The notes beneath the pieces are model-generated. The model searched no databases, was not told where the DNA came from, and worked only from the letters and a program-made list of their open reading frames with translations. 39,226 nt of DNA from Candidatus Latescibacterota bacterium (lineage in GTDB: Bacteria; Krumholzibacteriota; Krumholzibacteriia; Krumholzibacteriales; Krumholzibacteriaceae): contig JAHOYU010000042.1 of NCBI GenBank assembly GCA_019038625.1, forward strand, positions 1-39,226, written 5' to 3'. Position numbers and translations under genes: made by a program. Shown one piece after another: positions 15,838 to 26,500 of this stretch. The number at the start of each line of letters is the position of its first letter. Within the stretch, counting starts at the first letter, position 1.

Positions 15838-16815
15838 ATGAAGACTTCCGGTAAAAGAGATCTTTCTCTCGATATCCTGAGGTCCGGCGCTATCCTGTAT
15901 ATCGTCGGGGTCTGGCATCTTCAGGAATATTCACCATCGTTCTCTTTCTCTAATGATATTACCTGTCTTATCACGGATGTAGTGCTTGCCCTGGTTTTCT
16001 ATATTTCCGGATACGTGCTGTCCAGTCGTTATGATATTACCGGGTTGCCTGATCTCTTTTCCTTTTTCAGGAAGAGGATACTGAGGATATATCCCATGTA
16101 TCTCGGGACGCTGGCCATCTTTGCAGTCATCCACCTGATAAGTCCCGGCGCTTTTCTGAGAGCATCGCTTCTCACAAATATGGTCACCGGCGAGAATCTC
16201 AAAACACTCTGGTTCGTCTGCCTCCTGTTACACTTATATCTGATGACACCTTTTTTTCTGTACAGGTTCAGCCCTGTCAGGATAATCGCATCATCGGCTG
16301 GATTATTCACACTTCTTGTCGTCATCAATTACGGAACCGGATATATTGATCTCAGGTTTGCCCAGTATCTTCCTGCTTTTGTCGCGGGAATACTGGTGGC
16401 GAGGGCCAGTGTTGTCGAGAATCTTCTGAAAAACAGGATTTTTCTGGTTCTTTCTCTGGTGCCCCTTACCTGTGGGTTTATCGCCTACTCCAGGTTTGAC
16501 GGTCAATATTTCCGTCTCTTTATCTCAATCGGCTCTTTCCTGGCCTCTCTGGGTCTTCTTCTGTACCTCGGGCGATTGTTCAGCCACTTTTGCAACAGGA
16601 GGTTTGTCGGCTTTCTGGGTTATTCGAGTTATGCGCTATATCTTCTTCACAGGATCAGCTTTTCGACAGGGAAAAGGTTTTTCGCGCCGCAAGGTGTCGT
16701 CCCCTCGATCCTGTATTTTGTCGTGTTCATCCTGCCGGTGACTGTCATCATGGCCTATTATATTCAGAAGGCTTACGATCGTCTGATCGTAGATCGGTTT
16801 TCAGGTCGAAATTGA
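15838..16815 (+). CDS. Acyltransferase-3 family membrane protein
   Basis: The protein is about 325 aa with roughly ten hydrophobic segments. The N-terminal LDILRSGAILYIVGVWHLQEY carries the Arg and the putative catalytic His in the first membrane segment, as in the OafA/acyltransferase-3 family. The RILRIYPMYLGTL and SYALYLLHR motifs are also typical. Members transfer acyl groups to sugars of exopolysaccharide, lipopolysaccharide or peptidoglycan; the acceptor here is unknown. ATG 15838 is preferred over GTG 15832 because GGAAAG is then well spaced. The stop lies 2 nt from the end of the convergent barrel gene. Confidence 0.85.
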   Translation: MKTSGKRDLSLDILRSGAILYIVGVWHLQEYSPSFSFSNDITCLITDVVLALVFYISGYVLSSRYDITGLPDLFSFFRKRILRIYPMYLGTLAIFAVIHLISPGAFLRASLLTNMVTGENLKTLWFVCLLLHLYLMTPFFLYRFSPVRIIASSAGLFTLLVVINYGTGYIDLRFAQYLPAFVAGILVARASVVENLLKNRIFLVLSLVPLTCGFIAYSRFDGQYFRLFISIGSFLASLGLLLYLGRLFSHFCNRRFVGFLGYSSYALYLLHRISFSTGKRFFAPQGVVPSILYFVVFILPVTVIMAYYIQKAYDRLIVDRFSGRN

Positions 16816-16817
16816 AT

Positions 16818-18155
16818 TCAGATCCCCCTGGGACCCCAGGATTCTTTCCGTCGATCCGTGTCGGGGACTCTTTGATCCTCATCTTCCTTATTACCACTGA
16901 AATCAAGATACGATGAGACGGCCAGGATAAATCCGTTTCCCATCGAAGGGAGCATCGTGCCAGATGAGGCCCAGGCGAGATCGAGATTGAACGAGGAGAA
17001 TCTAAACCCCAGACCCAGTCCGAGTGACATCCCATGAAATCCACCGATCGAGATCCCTGCTCTGAGAGGCATGAAACTGATTCTGCTGTATTCGCATCCG
17101 GTCGACAGTTCCGGGTCGTAGTCGGCTCCGGGAGTCGCGCGGAGCCGGAACTTGAGATCCGCTGCAAGAAGAAAGTCTCCTGCCTGGCGGGCAGCCCCGA
17201 GATTTAACTCCGGGACCAGAGTGGATACGAACGATTTCACGTCTCGATCTATTTCACTGGACTGAATGGTAGTCGAGTCGTCGGCCGTTTCGGCACTGAA
17301 CGAGTCGACTGTGAAGATGTACTCGGAGAATTCCGTATCGACATTCCAGTTTATGAAGGACACCAGGTTTCTTACGCCCGCCGAGAATGTCCACTTTTCG
17401 CCGAAGAGTGAGGCGATCCCCACATCGAGTCCCAGTCCGGACCCGCCCCGTGCGGTCCGTATGAGGATCGATCCGTCAGCGTCTATGCCTGACATCGATG
17501 TAGTTGCCGTTGCTTCCGCCCTGCTCACGTTCATATAGGTTATCCCCCGGATATATTTGCAGTTCACTCCGACAGCAAGCTCACCCCAGTCGTATTTTCC
17601 AATATTGTATCCGTATGCGAGATTGAAATCGGCGTGGACGAATGCCTCGCCGTCGGCAAGGTCAGTATCGATCGTCTCGCCCATGCCGTTTCCAAAGAAG
17701 GCAAGGTCGACTACATCTCTGGACAGGCTGCCGGCAGCCGAGGCTTCCACCGTTGTCGCCAGGACCAGCGGACCTCTGGATAACGACAGGGTCGAGGCTG
17801 TGACGTTTCCTCTGAACTGAAGCCCTTCGTCCGGTATCATCGACAGGATATACTGCCGGTCTGATTCGCTGAGATTGGCTCCGTTATACTTTTCATAATC
17901 CGAGATGGAAAAGGTGTTGTTATCGAGAGCAGACCCGATCGCGAAGAGTTGGACTCGCAGCCAGGGCCGGTCCGAAAGGCCGAGGTTTCCAGGGCAGAGA
18001 CCGATCGCGTCGTATCCCCTGGCGACAGCCGTATAGCTGCCGGCCATAGCTATCGACCTTGCGTCACACCATACTCCTGCCTTTATCGAAGGTCCCGGGA
18101 GGCTGGCCATCAACATGGTTGTTATCAGGAACAGTATCGATCCGTTACGTGACAC
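16818..18155 (-). CDS. PorV/DUF5723-like outer-membrane beta-barrel protein
   Basis: The 445-aa protein has a Sec signal peptide (hydrophobic residues about 7-25, cleavage near SIKA-GVW). The mature start, ARSIAMAGSYTAVARGYDAI, is followed by PGNLGL, the typical N-terminus of the PorV/FadL-like or DUF5723 barrels of FCB bacteria. The rest is alternating amphipathic strands with aromatic girdles and Gly turns, as in a 14-stranded barrel. The last 25 residues are charged and non-strand-like. The start is GTG 18155, with GGAAGG 7 nt upstream. It follows the lipoprotein gene by 24 nt on the same strand, so the two are probably co-expressed. Role inferred: outer-membrane transport or secretion accessory. 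Confidence 0.75.
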   Translation of the reverse strand: MSRNGSILFLITTMLMASLPGPSIKAGVWCDARSIAMAGSYTAVARGYDAIGLCPGNLGLSDRPWLRVQLFAIGSALDNNTFSISDYEKYNGANLSESDRQYILSMIPDEGLQFRGNVTASTLSLSRGPLVLATTVEASAAGSLSRDVVDLAFFGNGMGETIDTDLADGEAFVHADFNLAYGYNIGKYDWGELAVGVNCKYIRGITYMNVSRAEATATTSMSGIDADGSILIRTARGGSGLGLDVGIASLFGEKWTFSAGVRNLVSFINWNVDTEFSEYIFTVDSFSAETADDSTTIQSSEIDRDVKSFVSTLVPELNLGAARQAGDFLLAADLKFRLRATPGADYDPELSTGCEYSRISFMPLRAGISIGGFHGMSLGLGLGFRFSSFNLDLAWASSGTMLPSMGNGFILAVSSYLDFSGNKEDEDQRVPDTDRRKESWGPRGI

Positions 18156-18179
18156 AGCGCCGCCTTCCAGTGATCGTCA

Positions 18180-20141
18180 TCATTCTTCTCCTATGGTCAG
18201 GATGACGTCCATATATGCTCTGACCGTGATCCAGTCGGTCTGGATCATTCTTACCGTCTCCCCGGCAGTGCCAGGGAACCATATCGACTGACCGATATAG
18301 ATTCTTTCGTTTTCGAGGATCTGCAGATCGTCATGAGTCAGGTGAAACACATTTTCGCTGGTTCGCGCAGCCGAGACCAGTCCTTCGATCCCGATCTCAC
18401 CGATGGATACCTCAATCGGCCCTATCGTAAGTTCGGGGTCATCAAACAGTGTCAGAGAATCGCTCGACATGAATATCGTCACATACACTTCCAGTGGGAG
18501 ATGATTGATGATCGTTGTCGTGAGAGTGGCTTCTTTCATACGGTCCGTGAGATCGGAGAGGTCTTCAGCTTCGATGTCGGTATGGTTGATCTCCGATTCG
18601 AATTCTGTCTCACCTATGGCAAGTTCAAGAGGCGAGATGATCGATACAGACCCGGATACATAGCTGCCGGACGACACCGTCCCGCTTGAGATCCCGTCAC
18701 CGACCATGGCGTGGCCGGTTATCGTTATATGCCCGGGAATCGGATCGAGCAATGCCTGGATATTACTGTCTGTGATCAATGTCTTTACCGGCGACTCGGG
18801 TGTTCCCGGCCGGACAGTGCCGAAGATGGTCAGTTCGGCCCCGTTATCCGCGCTGAGAAGGAGTTCGATCGTCGCGGGGAACCCGACAGCGCTTACTATA
18901 TCCATCTCAAGAATGGCTCCTGTAAGACTGAAGTTCTCGAATCCATCGGGGATATCTACGACGACATCGGTCTGGCCGATCTCTACTCGTTCAGGTCCAG
19001 TAACACCGGCCATCGAGGAAAGCAGGAGTTCAGAGATGTTGATGTCCACGAGGAAGTTGTCCGTGGAGTCAAAATCGATCTGGCCCTCTCCGCTGGATGG
19101 TATATCGATAGTCAGGGATGCGGTGATCTGTTGCCCCTCTACACCGGCTGAGGGATATAGGACATACTCAGCCAGGCTCCGGGTGATCATCTGCGATTGC
19201 CCGGGGCTCAGCCCTGCAGATATGGACATCGGTGAGCCATCCAGTATCAGCCCGGGCACGGTGACATTAGCGAGGACCACCGTTCCTGTGCCGTTGAATA
19301 TCCCGATCCGAAGTTCTCCCGAGATGATCGATGCGGAGACGATAGCGTCGTCCCCTCCGATATTGATTTCTTCAGAGAAGACCTTTGTCTGACCGGGGAC
19401 AGCCGCTCTGGCCGAGGATACGCTCAAAGTCCCGGGAAAGTACGCTTCCACGAGGAGGCTTTTCCCATTGAGACTTTCAATAGAATCACCTGGTGTATGC
19501 ATGTGAGCATCGAAAGAAAGATCGTTTGTGACAGTCATTCCCGAAAGGTCTATCATTCTCGTTCCAGTTTCGCCTTTGTCGAGTCCACCGGTGAATTCGA
19601 TCGATGCTATCCTGAACCCCGACCCATCGTCGTCAATGTCGAGTATCAGTGTGTCGAGTGGGAGATCCAGTCTGTTGGTCACGCTGATCTCCATCATGCC
19701 GGATTCTATCACCGCTCTTTCTATATCCTGAAATAATGGAAAATCTTTGCCGGCATCCAGCGAAAGGGGGGGTATCAATCCTCCCATACCTATATAGTCA
19801 GCAAGCAGGATCTCCGACGATACTCCATCCGGAACAGAGATCTCGATGGTTCCCAGGACTTCGCTGAAGCTTTCGGAGAATCCCTCCACGGAAAGCCCCG
19901 CGTCTATCGTGACAGGAGAGATCTCCTCGCTGATGGTGAAGGAAATAGCACCCGTAGAATCATAAGCCAGAGCCTCTTCCGATATCCGGTCTATTATCTC
20001 GAGCATGTCATACTCATGATCGACCAGGGGAAGGGTCAACCCTATATCCCAACTGGGAGCTTCGGGGGTTTCGATCGAGCAGGACAACAGGGATAACTGG
20101 CAGATGAGAATAATAACGAGGGCTGAATCCCGATGGCGCAT
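18180..20141 (-). CDS. Large all-beta lipoprotein of unknown function
   Basis: The 653-aa predicted lipoprotein has a short signal peptide with lipobox LSLLSC (Cys21 from the chosen start). ATG 20141 is chosen because AGGAAAGGA lies 8 nt upstream; an in-frame ATG at 20183 lacks an SD. After the lipobox comes PEAPSWDIGLTLPLVDHEYDM, a start I have seen in uncharacterised lipoproteins of FCB bacteria (recollection, not verified). The rest is rich in Ile/Ser/Gly/Asp with repeating strand patterns, few Cys and Lys, and no catalytic motif. This suggests several beta-sandwich domains on the cell surface or in the periplasm. It is read divergently from the giant secreted protein and directly before the barrel gene. 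Function unknown. Confidence 0.75.
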   Translation of the reverse strand: MRHRDSALVIILICQLSLLSCSIETPEAPSWDIGLTLPLVDHEYDMLEIIDRISEEALAYDSTGAISFTISEEISPVTIDAGLSVEGFSESFSEVLGTIEISVPDGVSSEILLADYIGMGGLIPPLSLDAGKDFPLFQDIERAVIESGMMEISVTNRLDLPLDTLILDIDDDGSGFRIASIEFTGGLDKGETGTRMIDLSGMTVTNDLSFDAHMHTPGDSIESLNGKSLLVEAYFPGTLSVSSARAAVPGQTKVFSEEINIGGDDAIVSASIISGELRIGIFNGTGTVVLANVTVPGLILDGSPMSISAGLSPGQSQMITRSLAEYVLYPSAGVEGQQITASLTIDIPSSGEGQIDFDSTDNFLVDINISELLLSSMAGVTGPERVEIGQTDVVVDIPDGFENFSLTGAILEMDIVSAVGFPATIELLLSADNGAELTIFGTVRPGTPESPVKTLITDSNIQALLDPIPGHITITGHAMVGDGISSGTVSSGSYVSGSVSIISPLELAIGETEFESEINHTDIEAEDLSDLTDRMKEATLTTTIINHLPLEVYVTIFMSSDSLTLFDDPELTIGPIEVSIGEIGIEGLVSAARTSENVFHLTHDDLQILENERIYIGQSIWFPGTAGETVRMIQTDWITVRAYMDVILTIGEE

Positions 20142-20555
20142 TCGGTGTGTCCTTTCCTGTAAAGCCGGGCGTCGATGGATCAACGATCCTGCGGCCGATG
20201 ATTTTCAGCCAGATTTTCAGCAGCATCGAGTCTGGTAGCCAGTAATACTATTCGGCAGAAAGTCGACCTGGTTTACAATTATTTATTCCGTTCTGGGATT
20301 ACGTTTATCTGCAGGACCGCTGATTCTCAGACTTACTTATAATTCTCCATAATTCTTTATGTTTCCTCATGATTGTGAATAGTTCTTGCGAATGTCCTTG
20401 TGAAATAATTTACGAGACAGGATTGGTAAAATCATAACTTGAATAATAACAGATAGATAGCTGGCTTTGCCTCGGGAAGGTGGAATCGTTCCGGAGGCGG
20501 CCGATCTGGTAATTGTGTAAATGACAGTAGGATACCTGATCAAGCAGAGCAGAGC
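20142..20555. promoter_or_regulatory. 414-bp divergent regulatory region of the secretion locus
   Basis: This AT-rich gap separates the lipoprotein/barrel pair from the giant protein gene. A consensus TATAAT lies at 20338-20343 on the + strand, without a good -35. Other AT-rich boxes (TAATAA near 20443) are seen. A strong hairpin (20469-20498) lies in the expected leader of the giant gene. No coding region, RNA gene or repeat array was recognised. Confidence 0.5.
20469..20498 (+). other. 10-bp hairpin in the leader of the giant secreted protein gene
   Basis: GCCTCGGGAA (20469-20478) pairs with TTCCGGAGGC (20489-20498) with one internal mismatch and a 10-nt loop. It ends about 57 nt before the first ATG of the giant gene. 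It could stabilise the mRNA or act as a regulatory leader; there is no T run. Confidence 0.45.
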
Positions 20556-23500
20556 ATGAAATTGTTGAAATGCATGGTCGAGCACGGGTTATGTCGCAAA
20601 ATGAGAGAGAGCGGGAAGATCTTTCATTCTCTTTTCAGGATGACAGGTATATTCATACTGTTTTATGTCGTTGCCGCCCTGCCGGCAGGGGCCGCTACGG
20701 ATGACGGCACTATTCCGATACGTATTGACCAGTCAAGGGACTTTCTCTTCGCCCCGGTCACAGATCTGGCTATCCAGTCGATTCAATGTTCTTTTGATAC
20801 GGTGAGAGTGGGCGATACCGGGATTCCTCTGACCGTTCGTCTCCAGAACCGTAGTGATATTCCTATAATTATGGATTATGTCTCGATTAACTTCTCCCTT
20901 TCGAGCGGGGGCGACCGTAATAGCGATTATTTTGTCACAACCCTACCGATAGCCAACGATACTATCTATCCGACAGATATAGTCTCATTTGATTTTCTCA
21001 TCGATGTCCTTCCAGATGCTCTTATTGGAGAGATCGTCAGGATCAGCGCCTTTGCTGTGGGGGAGAGATCCGACAGCGGAGGGACAATCACAGTCGAGAG
21101 CTCGGATACACACAATATCCTCGACGAATTCGAGGCTGTCGCCTGGGACAACGATGACGGAAGTGAAGGCTGGCTGGATCCATGGACCGAGATCGGAGAA
21201 TCTGATGGTCCCGATACCGGATTCGTCTTTATATCATCCACCGAACTTAGAATAGGCTCTGATCTGGTCTTTGATGTCGTCGGAATCGAGAGGGGAGCTG
21301 ACCTTTCCGATATCGATGTTGCTACACTGAAATTCAAGTGGGCGTCAGATCCTCTCAACAAATTCCAGGGTCTGTTTCTGTCACAGATATCCGATGACGG
21401 AGGCGAAAACTGGGTCGATCTGGTTTCTATCGAGGGTGGCGCTTCGATGATAGCGGGTGAGGAAAGTCTCGATATCACCGAATGGGCAGGGGCAGAAACG
21501 AGGATCCGTTTTGTGACGAGCGACCTGTGCCAGGGCTTCATCTATATTGACGAAGTCGAGATAATCTTTGAGAAAGCTTCGGCAAGTTATGCCTGGGTAG
21601 TCCTGAACGAGGGTGGTCTTCAGGCATCGATAGCATTGCTGGATACCCGTTTTACTCCCGACCGTTCTGACGATTCCCTTATCGTGCTTCTGGAGAAGGA
21701 AACGACTTCTCTCGGCATCGTATACAGAGCCAACCAGGGTGTTCCTGTCGCCAGCATACAGTATGAACATGGCAGGGAGTACCGGCTCGTAATGCAGTAC
21801 AGGAACCTGGAGGAATGGGAGTGGGAAGTGAAAGATTCAGAAAGAGGGTATTTCGCCTTCGAAGATATCTCCAGTGGATTTGGACGTGAATCGGAGCCCC
21901 GGTCCGGGCTGAAGGAATTCCTTCTGACAGAGACAAATATCGGTAACGAGGAGGATGACCCTGTCGATTGTGTAATAGGGGCTACAACCAAATCCGATCC
22001 TCCACCGTCATGGGATATCATGAGCGATCCCTGGTCAGATCCCGAAGTCGATGAAGGTAAGGTCGGAGAATTCGGAAGTATCATAGAGGGACTGACTCCG
22101 CCCAGGTGGATCCTTGATTGCAAGGATGGTGGAAAGGACTGGGAAGTCACGGGAAAAGCGGAGGCTGACAGGTCGTATTTCCATGAAATATGGTTCCGGC
22201 CCGATCAGGAATGGGAGCATGGAGACCTTGCCGATATCTATCTCCATTATGACGGTAATTCGCCGGAAAACTCGCTCAATGAATTTCATATGATATTCAG
22301 GATGGTGGACGACGATACACTGGGGCCGGAGATCTCGGATTATTCTCCGGAGACCATTCCGGAATGGAACGATATTTATATCACTACCCACATCTTCGAT
22401 CCAAGCGGAGTCTATGATGACGATACGGACGAAGGAGGGCAGGGAGTATATATCATCTGGGACGATGATGGCAGTCTCCTGGACGGCTACAATGTGATGC
22501 AGATGTTCGCGATAGGAGGAGGGTATTTTCAGACTATCGGTTCTCTGGGATCCTATTCTGAAGGAATTGAGATACTATACAGGGTATATGCGTATGATGA
22601 TGATAGCGATTCCGGGTCAGCCGACCGGAGCCAGTCCGTCAGCGAAGTGCATTCTGTCCAGGTCATTGGATCGAGTCCCGTCTATGAAACAGATTCTTCG
22701 ATCTCACCTGACGAGATATATCCGGATATGCACGTAGACGGTTTTCAGTTGTTGATATCGAATCCCAATGCGGATGAAATAGTCCTGATGCCTGCCGTGT
22801 CTTATCTCACCCTCACCGACGGAGTCCTGGATGTTAACGTGAATCTGGTCAACGAGACGGTATTGAGGCCGGGAGTGAACGATTACACGATAGTCTTCGA
22901 TCAGGCAGACATCCCGGAAGCTTTCAACGCTCCTGATACTGTAGAAGTCGATCTTCATCTTGAGGGGACCATCCAGGGATCATTGTTCTGGAGCCAGGAT
23001 TGGACATTGTCCGAATCGAACCGGATAATTGTCGACGCGCAGACAGTCTTTGTCGAGGCCTATCCGCTTCCTTCTCCCGCTGTTAATCCGGGAGATCGTA
23101 ATGCCGAGATGCTTCGTCTTAAAATAACGAACAAGGGGCTGGCAGATGTCCTGGTCGACAGTCTTGTCGTCGATAACCTTACTACGGGGACATTTACTGT
23201 GCCCGGAAACGATGTAAACTTTGAGACTCTTTATCTTTACAGACAGAACGAATCTATTGTTGCGGATCAGAGTCCTGCTGAAGGCGGAGTAGAAGATCTT
23301 TTGAAAAGCAGGCCTTTTGACGAGGACGATTCGCTGGCCGCGACTGCGGTCTTCTCCGATGGAAAGGCCGTATTCAGGTTGTCACAAGGGAACTATGTGT
23401 CGATCGGAGAAGAAGTCTATTACTATGTCACGGCGGATATCGATTCGTTTCTAGCCTGTGATGGAGATCTTCTCGATATTGCGGTGATGTCGACAGATTC

Positions 23501-26500
23501 GATCTTTCTTGCCGGTAACGGTATTGTCGAATCCGACCAGTCCATACTGAACTCCGAGGGAATTTCTGTCGTAGATGGTTTTGTGAACACACAGGCCGCG
23601 GTACTCGATGTCCTGCCGGACACTCTCTGGTCGGGTGTTTCGGAACAGCTGATCTTTGCTATTGAACTACCTTCCAACGGGTATGCTCCTGACCTGCTGA
23701 CAGAGCTGGCCCTTCACAATTATGGAAGTGAAGCGGCAAACGCTATGATCTCGGATCTAATGCTATGGGTGGATGATGGAGACTATATCTTCTCATCCGA
23801 TGAAGATGAACAGGTTGGGGAACTGGTATTCACGGGAGGCGTCTTCGTGATATCGGGGATCTCGGTGCCGGTTGTAGGGTCCAGATTGTTATTTGTCACA
23901 TCGTCATTCGGTGGGGATTTTTTGAGTGAACTCATGGTCCGGATCGGGTTGCCAGTCAATGGAGCGACCTATGTGTCAGGAAACGAAGGGCCGATCAACA
24001 TGGAGATTCTTTCTCCAGTATCACAGGTCCTGCTGAAAAAAGAGTTTCTGGCCGTGTCGATCATGTCGAGGGCTGGTCCCGAATATTTCTATAATCCCGG
24101 TGACCGCGCGGTCGAACTTACGGGGTTGTCCATGGAAAACAGTACATTGTCGTCACTCATTCTGGAGTCGCTGTCTCTTCGTGGAAACACCGATATGTTC
24201 GAATGTGTGCCGGGACAGGAAATAGACCTCTATCTGGATGATGGAGATATGGTGCTCGACACAAGCGATGATACCTGGTTGATCTCGTCCACGATGTTGT
24301 CGGGTGTCTGTGAATTTTCCGGGTTGGATACCGGGATAGAGCCAGGAGATCAGATCGTTCTTTTCGCTGCAATCGATGTCGATTCGTTTCTTACGCCTGA
24401 TGGGGATACTTTGTCGATTCGCCTCGAATCAGCCGGGGATATAGTAATATCTTCGGTCGCTGAAAGTGATTTCTCGGTCGAGGGTGAATTCCCTCTCGCA
24501 CCGGAAATCAGCCCTGTCTCTGACGGGATGATGTCGTATCAGCTTGGAGTATATTCAGGATCTGACAGCACCATGACCGGACGGTTAAAAGATATTCTGG
24601 CAATGGAGATCGTAGTGCCCGGAAACGGTTGCCGGGACGATATTCTGGAATCAGTCAGAGTCATAAATATTGGTACCGCACGCGAGAACCATATAGAGAC
24701 CTTGTGGTTGTGGAGAGACAACGGCGACGAAAAGTTCTCGGCGATCGACGATATCAAGGCTGGGTCGATGATTACGGATGATTTCAGGGAATTCATCGTG
24801 GACGGGTTATCGGAACCTGTCTCCGGTGATGGGAACAGTACATTCTTTATCACTGTCGATCTGAATGAAGGATTTACCTCCGGGGCAGACATATGGCTGC
24901 AGATACCGGTGAACGGAATCTCGATGTCATCGGGCAATGACGGCCCGATAGATGAGAGCATGACGACCGGGCAGGGAGTAGTCATACCGGTCCCCGACAG
25001 GGTGACGGTATATTCGAGCCTTCTCGGGAACAAACGTGTCCGGTGCGGTGACCGGAACATCCTGAATATGGTTCTCGGAGTCTATAACAGTTATTCGGAT
25101 GACAAGATGCTTAAATCGTTGATACTTCTCAAGGAAGGAACGTCGTTTATTGACGAGATCGAGCTGGTCCAGGCCTGGGCGGACGCCAACGGTAATGGCC
25201 TCTTTGACGTGGAGAACGATCTCCTTCTCGAAACGGTCGATCCTGAAGGAGCAATAATAATATTCGATGGCCTAGACCTGGCTCTTGGTTCGTTCAAGAA
25301 CAGCCTGCTCTTTATTACCTACGATCTTCCCGGACAGGGTGTCCGCGATTCGGTCTCGATCGACTTCAGTATTTCCGACAGGGCTTTCCTCGAATTCAAT
25401 GATGATGCGATAAAGGTGGAGGGTGTGTTTCCTCTCGAATCGGCAGGCACGGATTACACTGATGGAATGAAAGTATCGCAGATATCGATACCCTCTCTGA
25501 CTGAGATAATGGTTTCTCCTGATGATGAGGATGTCTTCGCCTATTCTCTTACAATCCCATGTAACGGGTCGGAGAATGACATATTGAGAAACATTTCGTT
25601 CGAGAACGAAGGTTCCGCTCTTGTCGGAATGGACGTAGGTTATCTGCGGTTATGGAGAGAAACCGGTGGTTCAAGCCCGGGTTTCGACGAGGGCGAGGAG
25701 GAACTGATCACTTACCTGTCCTGGAATGGCAGCAGTTGGAGCTCCTTCTCAGGACTGGATGAATATATAGGCTGCGACGGGCTCTCTCTCCATGTGACGG
25801 TGGATATCACAGCCACCGCTTCAGATGGAAGAATATTGATGCTCGATGTGCCGGCAAATGGAATAGAGGTAGCTTCGGGCAACGATGGACCTATAGACGG
25901 GTCGCTCGGTCAGCCTGTACGGGTCGTCATTACGACCGATCCTCTTGTGGCTGGATTCGAAAGCCTTTTGACTGTGACTTCTGGTCAGGAATTCGATCTG
26001 GGATTGAGAGTGGCCAATGTTGCCGACTCTACCATTGTGGCCATCAGGCCATCGGGGTTCGACTGGTCCGGGACAGGATCGATCATAGTTGAATCAGGTC
26101 CTACCCCTGGATTTATCGATCTTTCCGGACAGGAGGACAGCATGTTCACCTGGTCGATGATTGCCGGAACCCCCGGTTTCATCATCTTCGAGGGGATGGT
26201 GGAAGGGGAGTACGATACCGAAAGTATGATCAGCCGTTCAGACACACTGTTTATCCAGGGTGTACCCGGCGGATTCAATATGACTCTGGACGATCTGGCT
26301 CCGGTCAGTCTTAACAGGGGGACGACGGATGTCGGGATGATCGAGTTTACGATGATATACAGCGGCTCATGCCTGCAATGCGCACCCATCGATCTGGGAT
26401 CGGTCGAACTGATCTTTAAAGACGCGGCAGGTCAGCCACTGGGAGTGAGTGATATAGCTACCGTTGTCTATCTCCGGGATGAAGTAATGCTGATCGCGGA

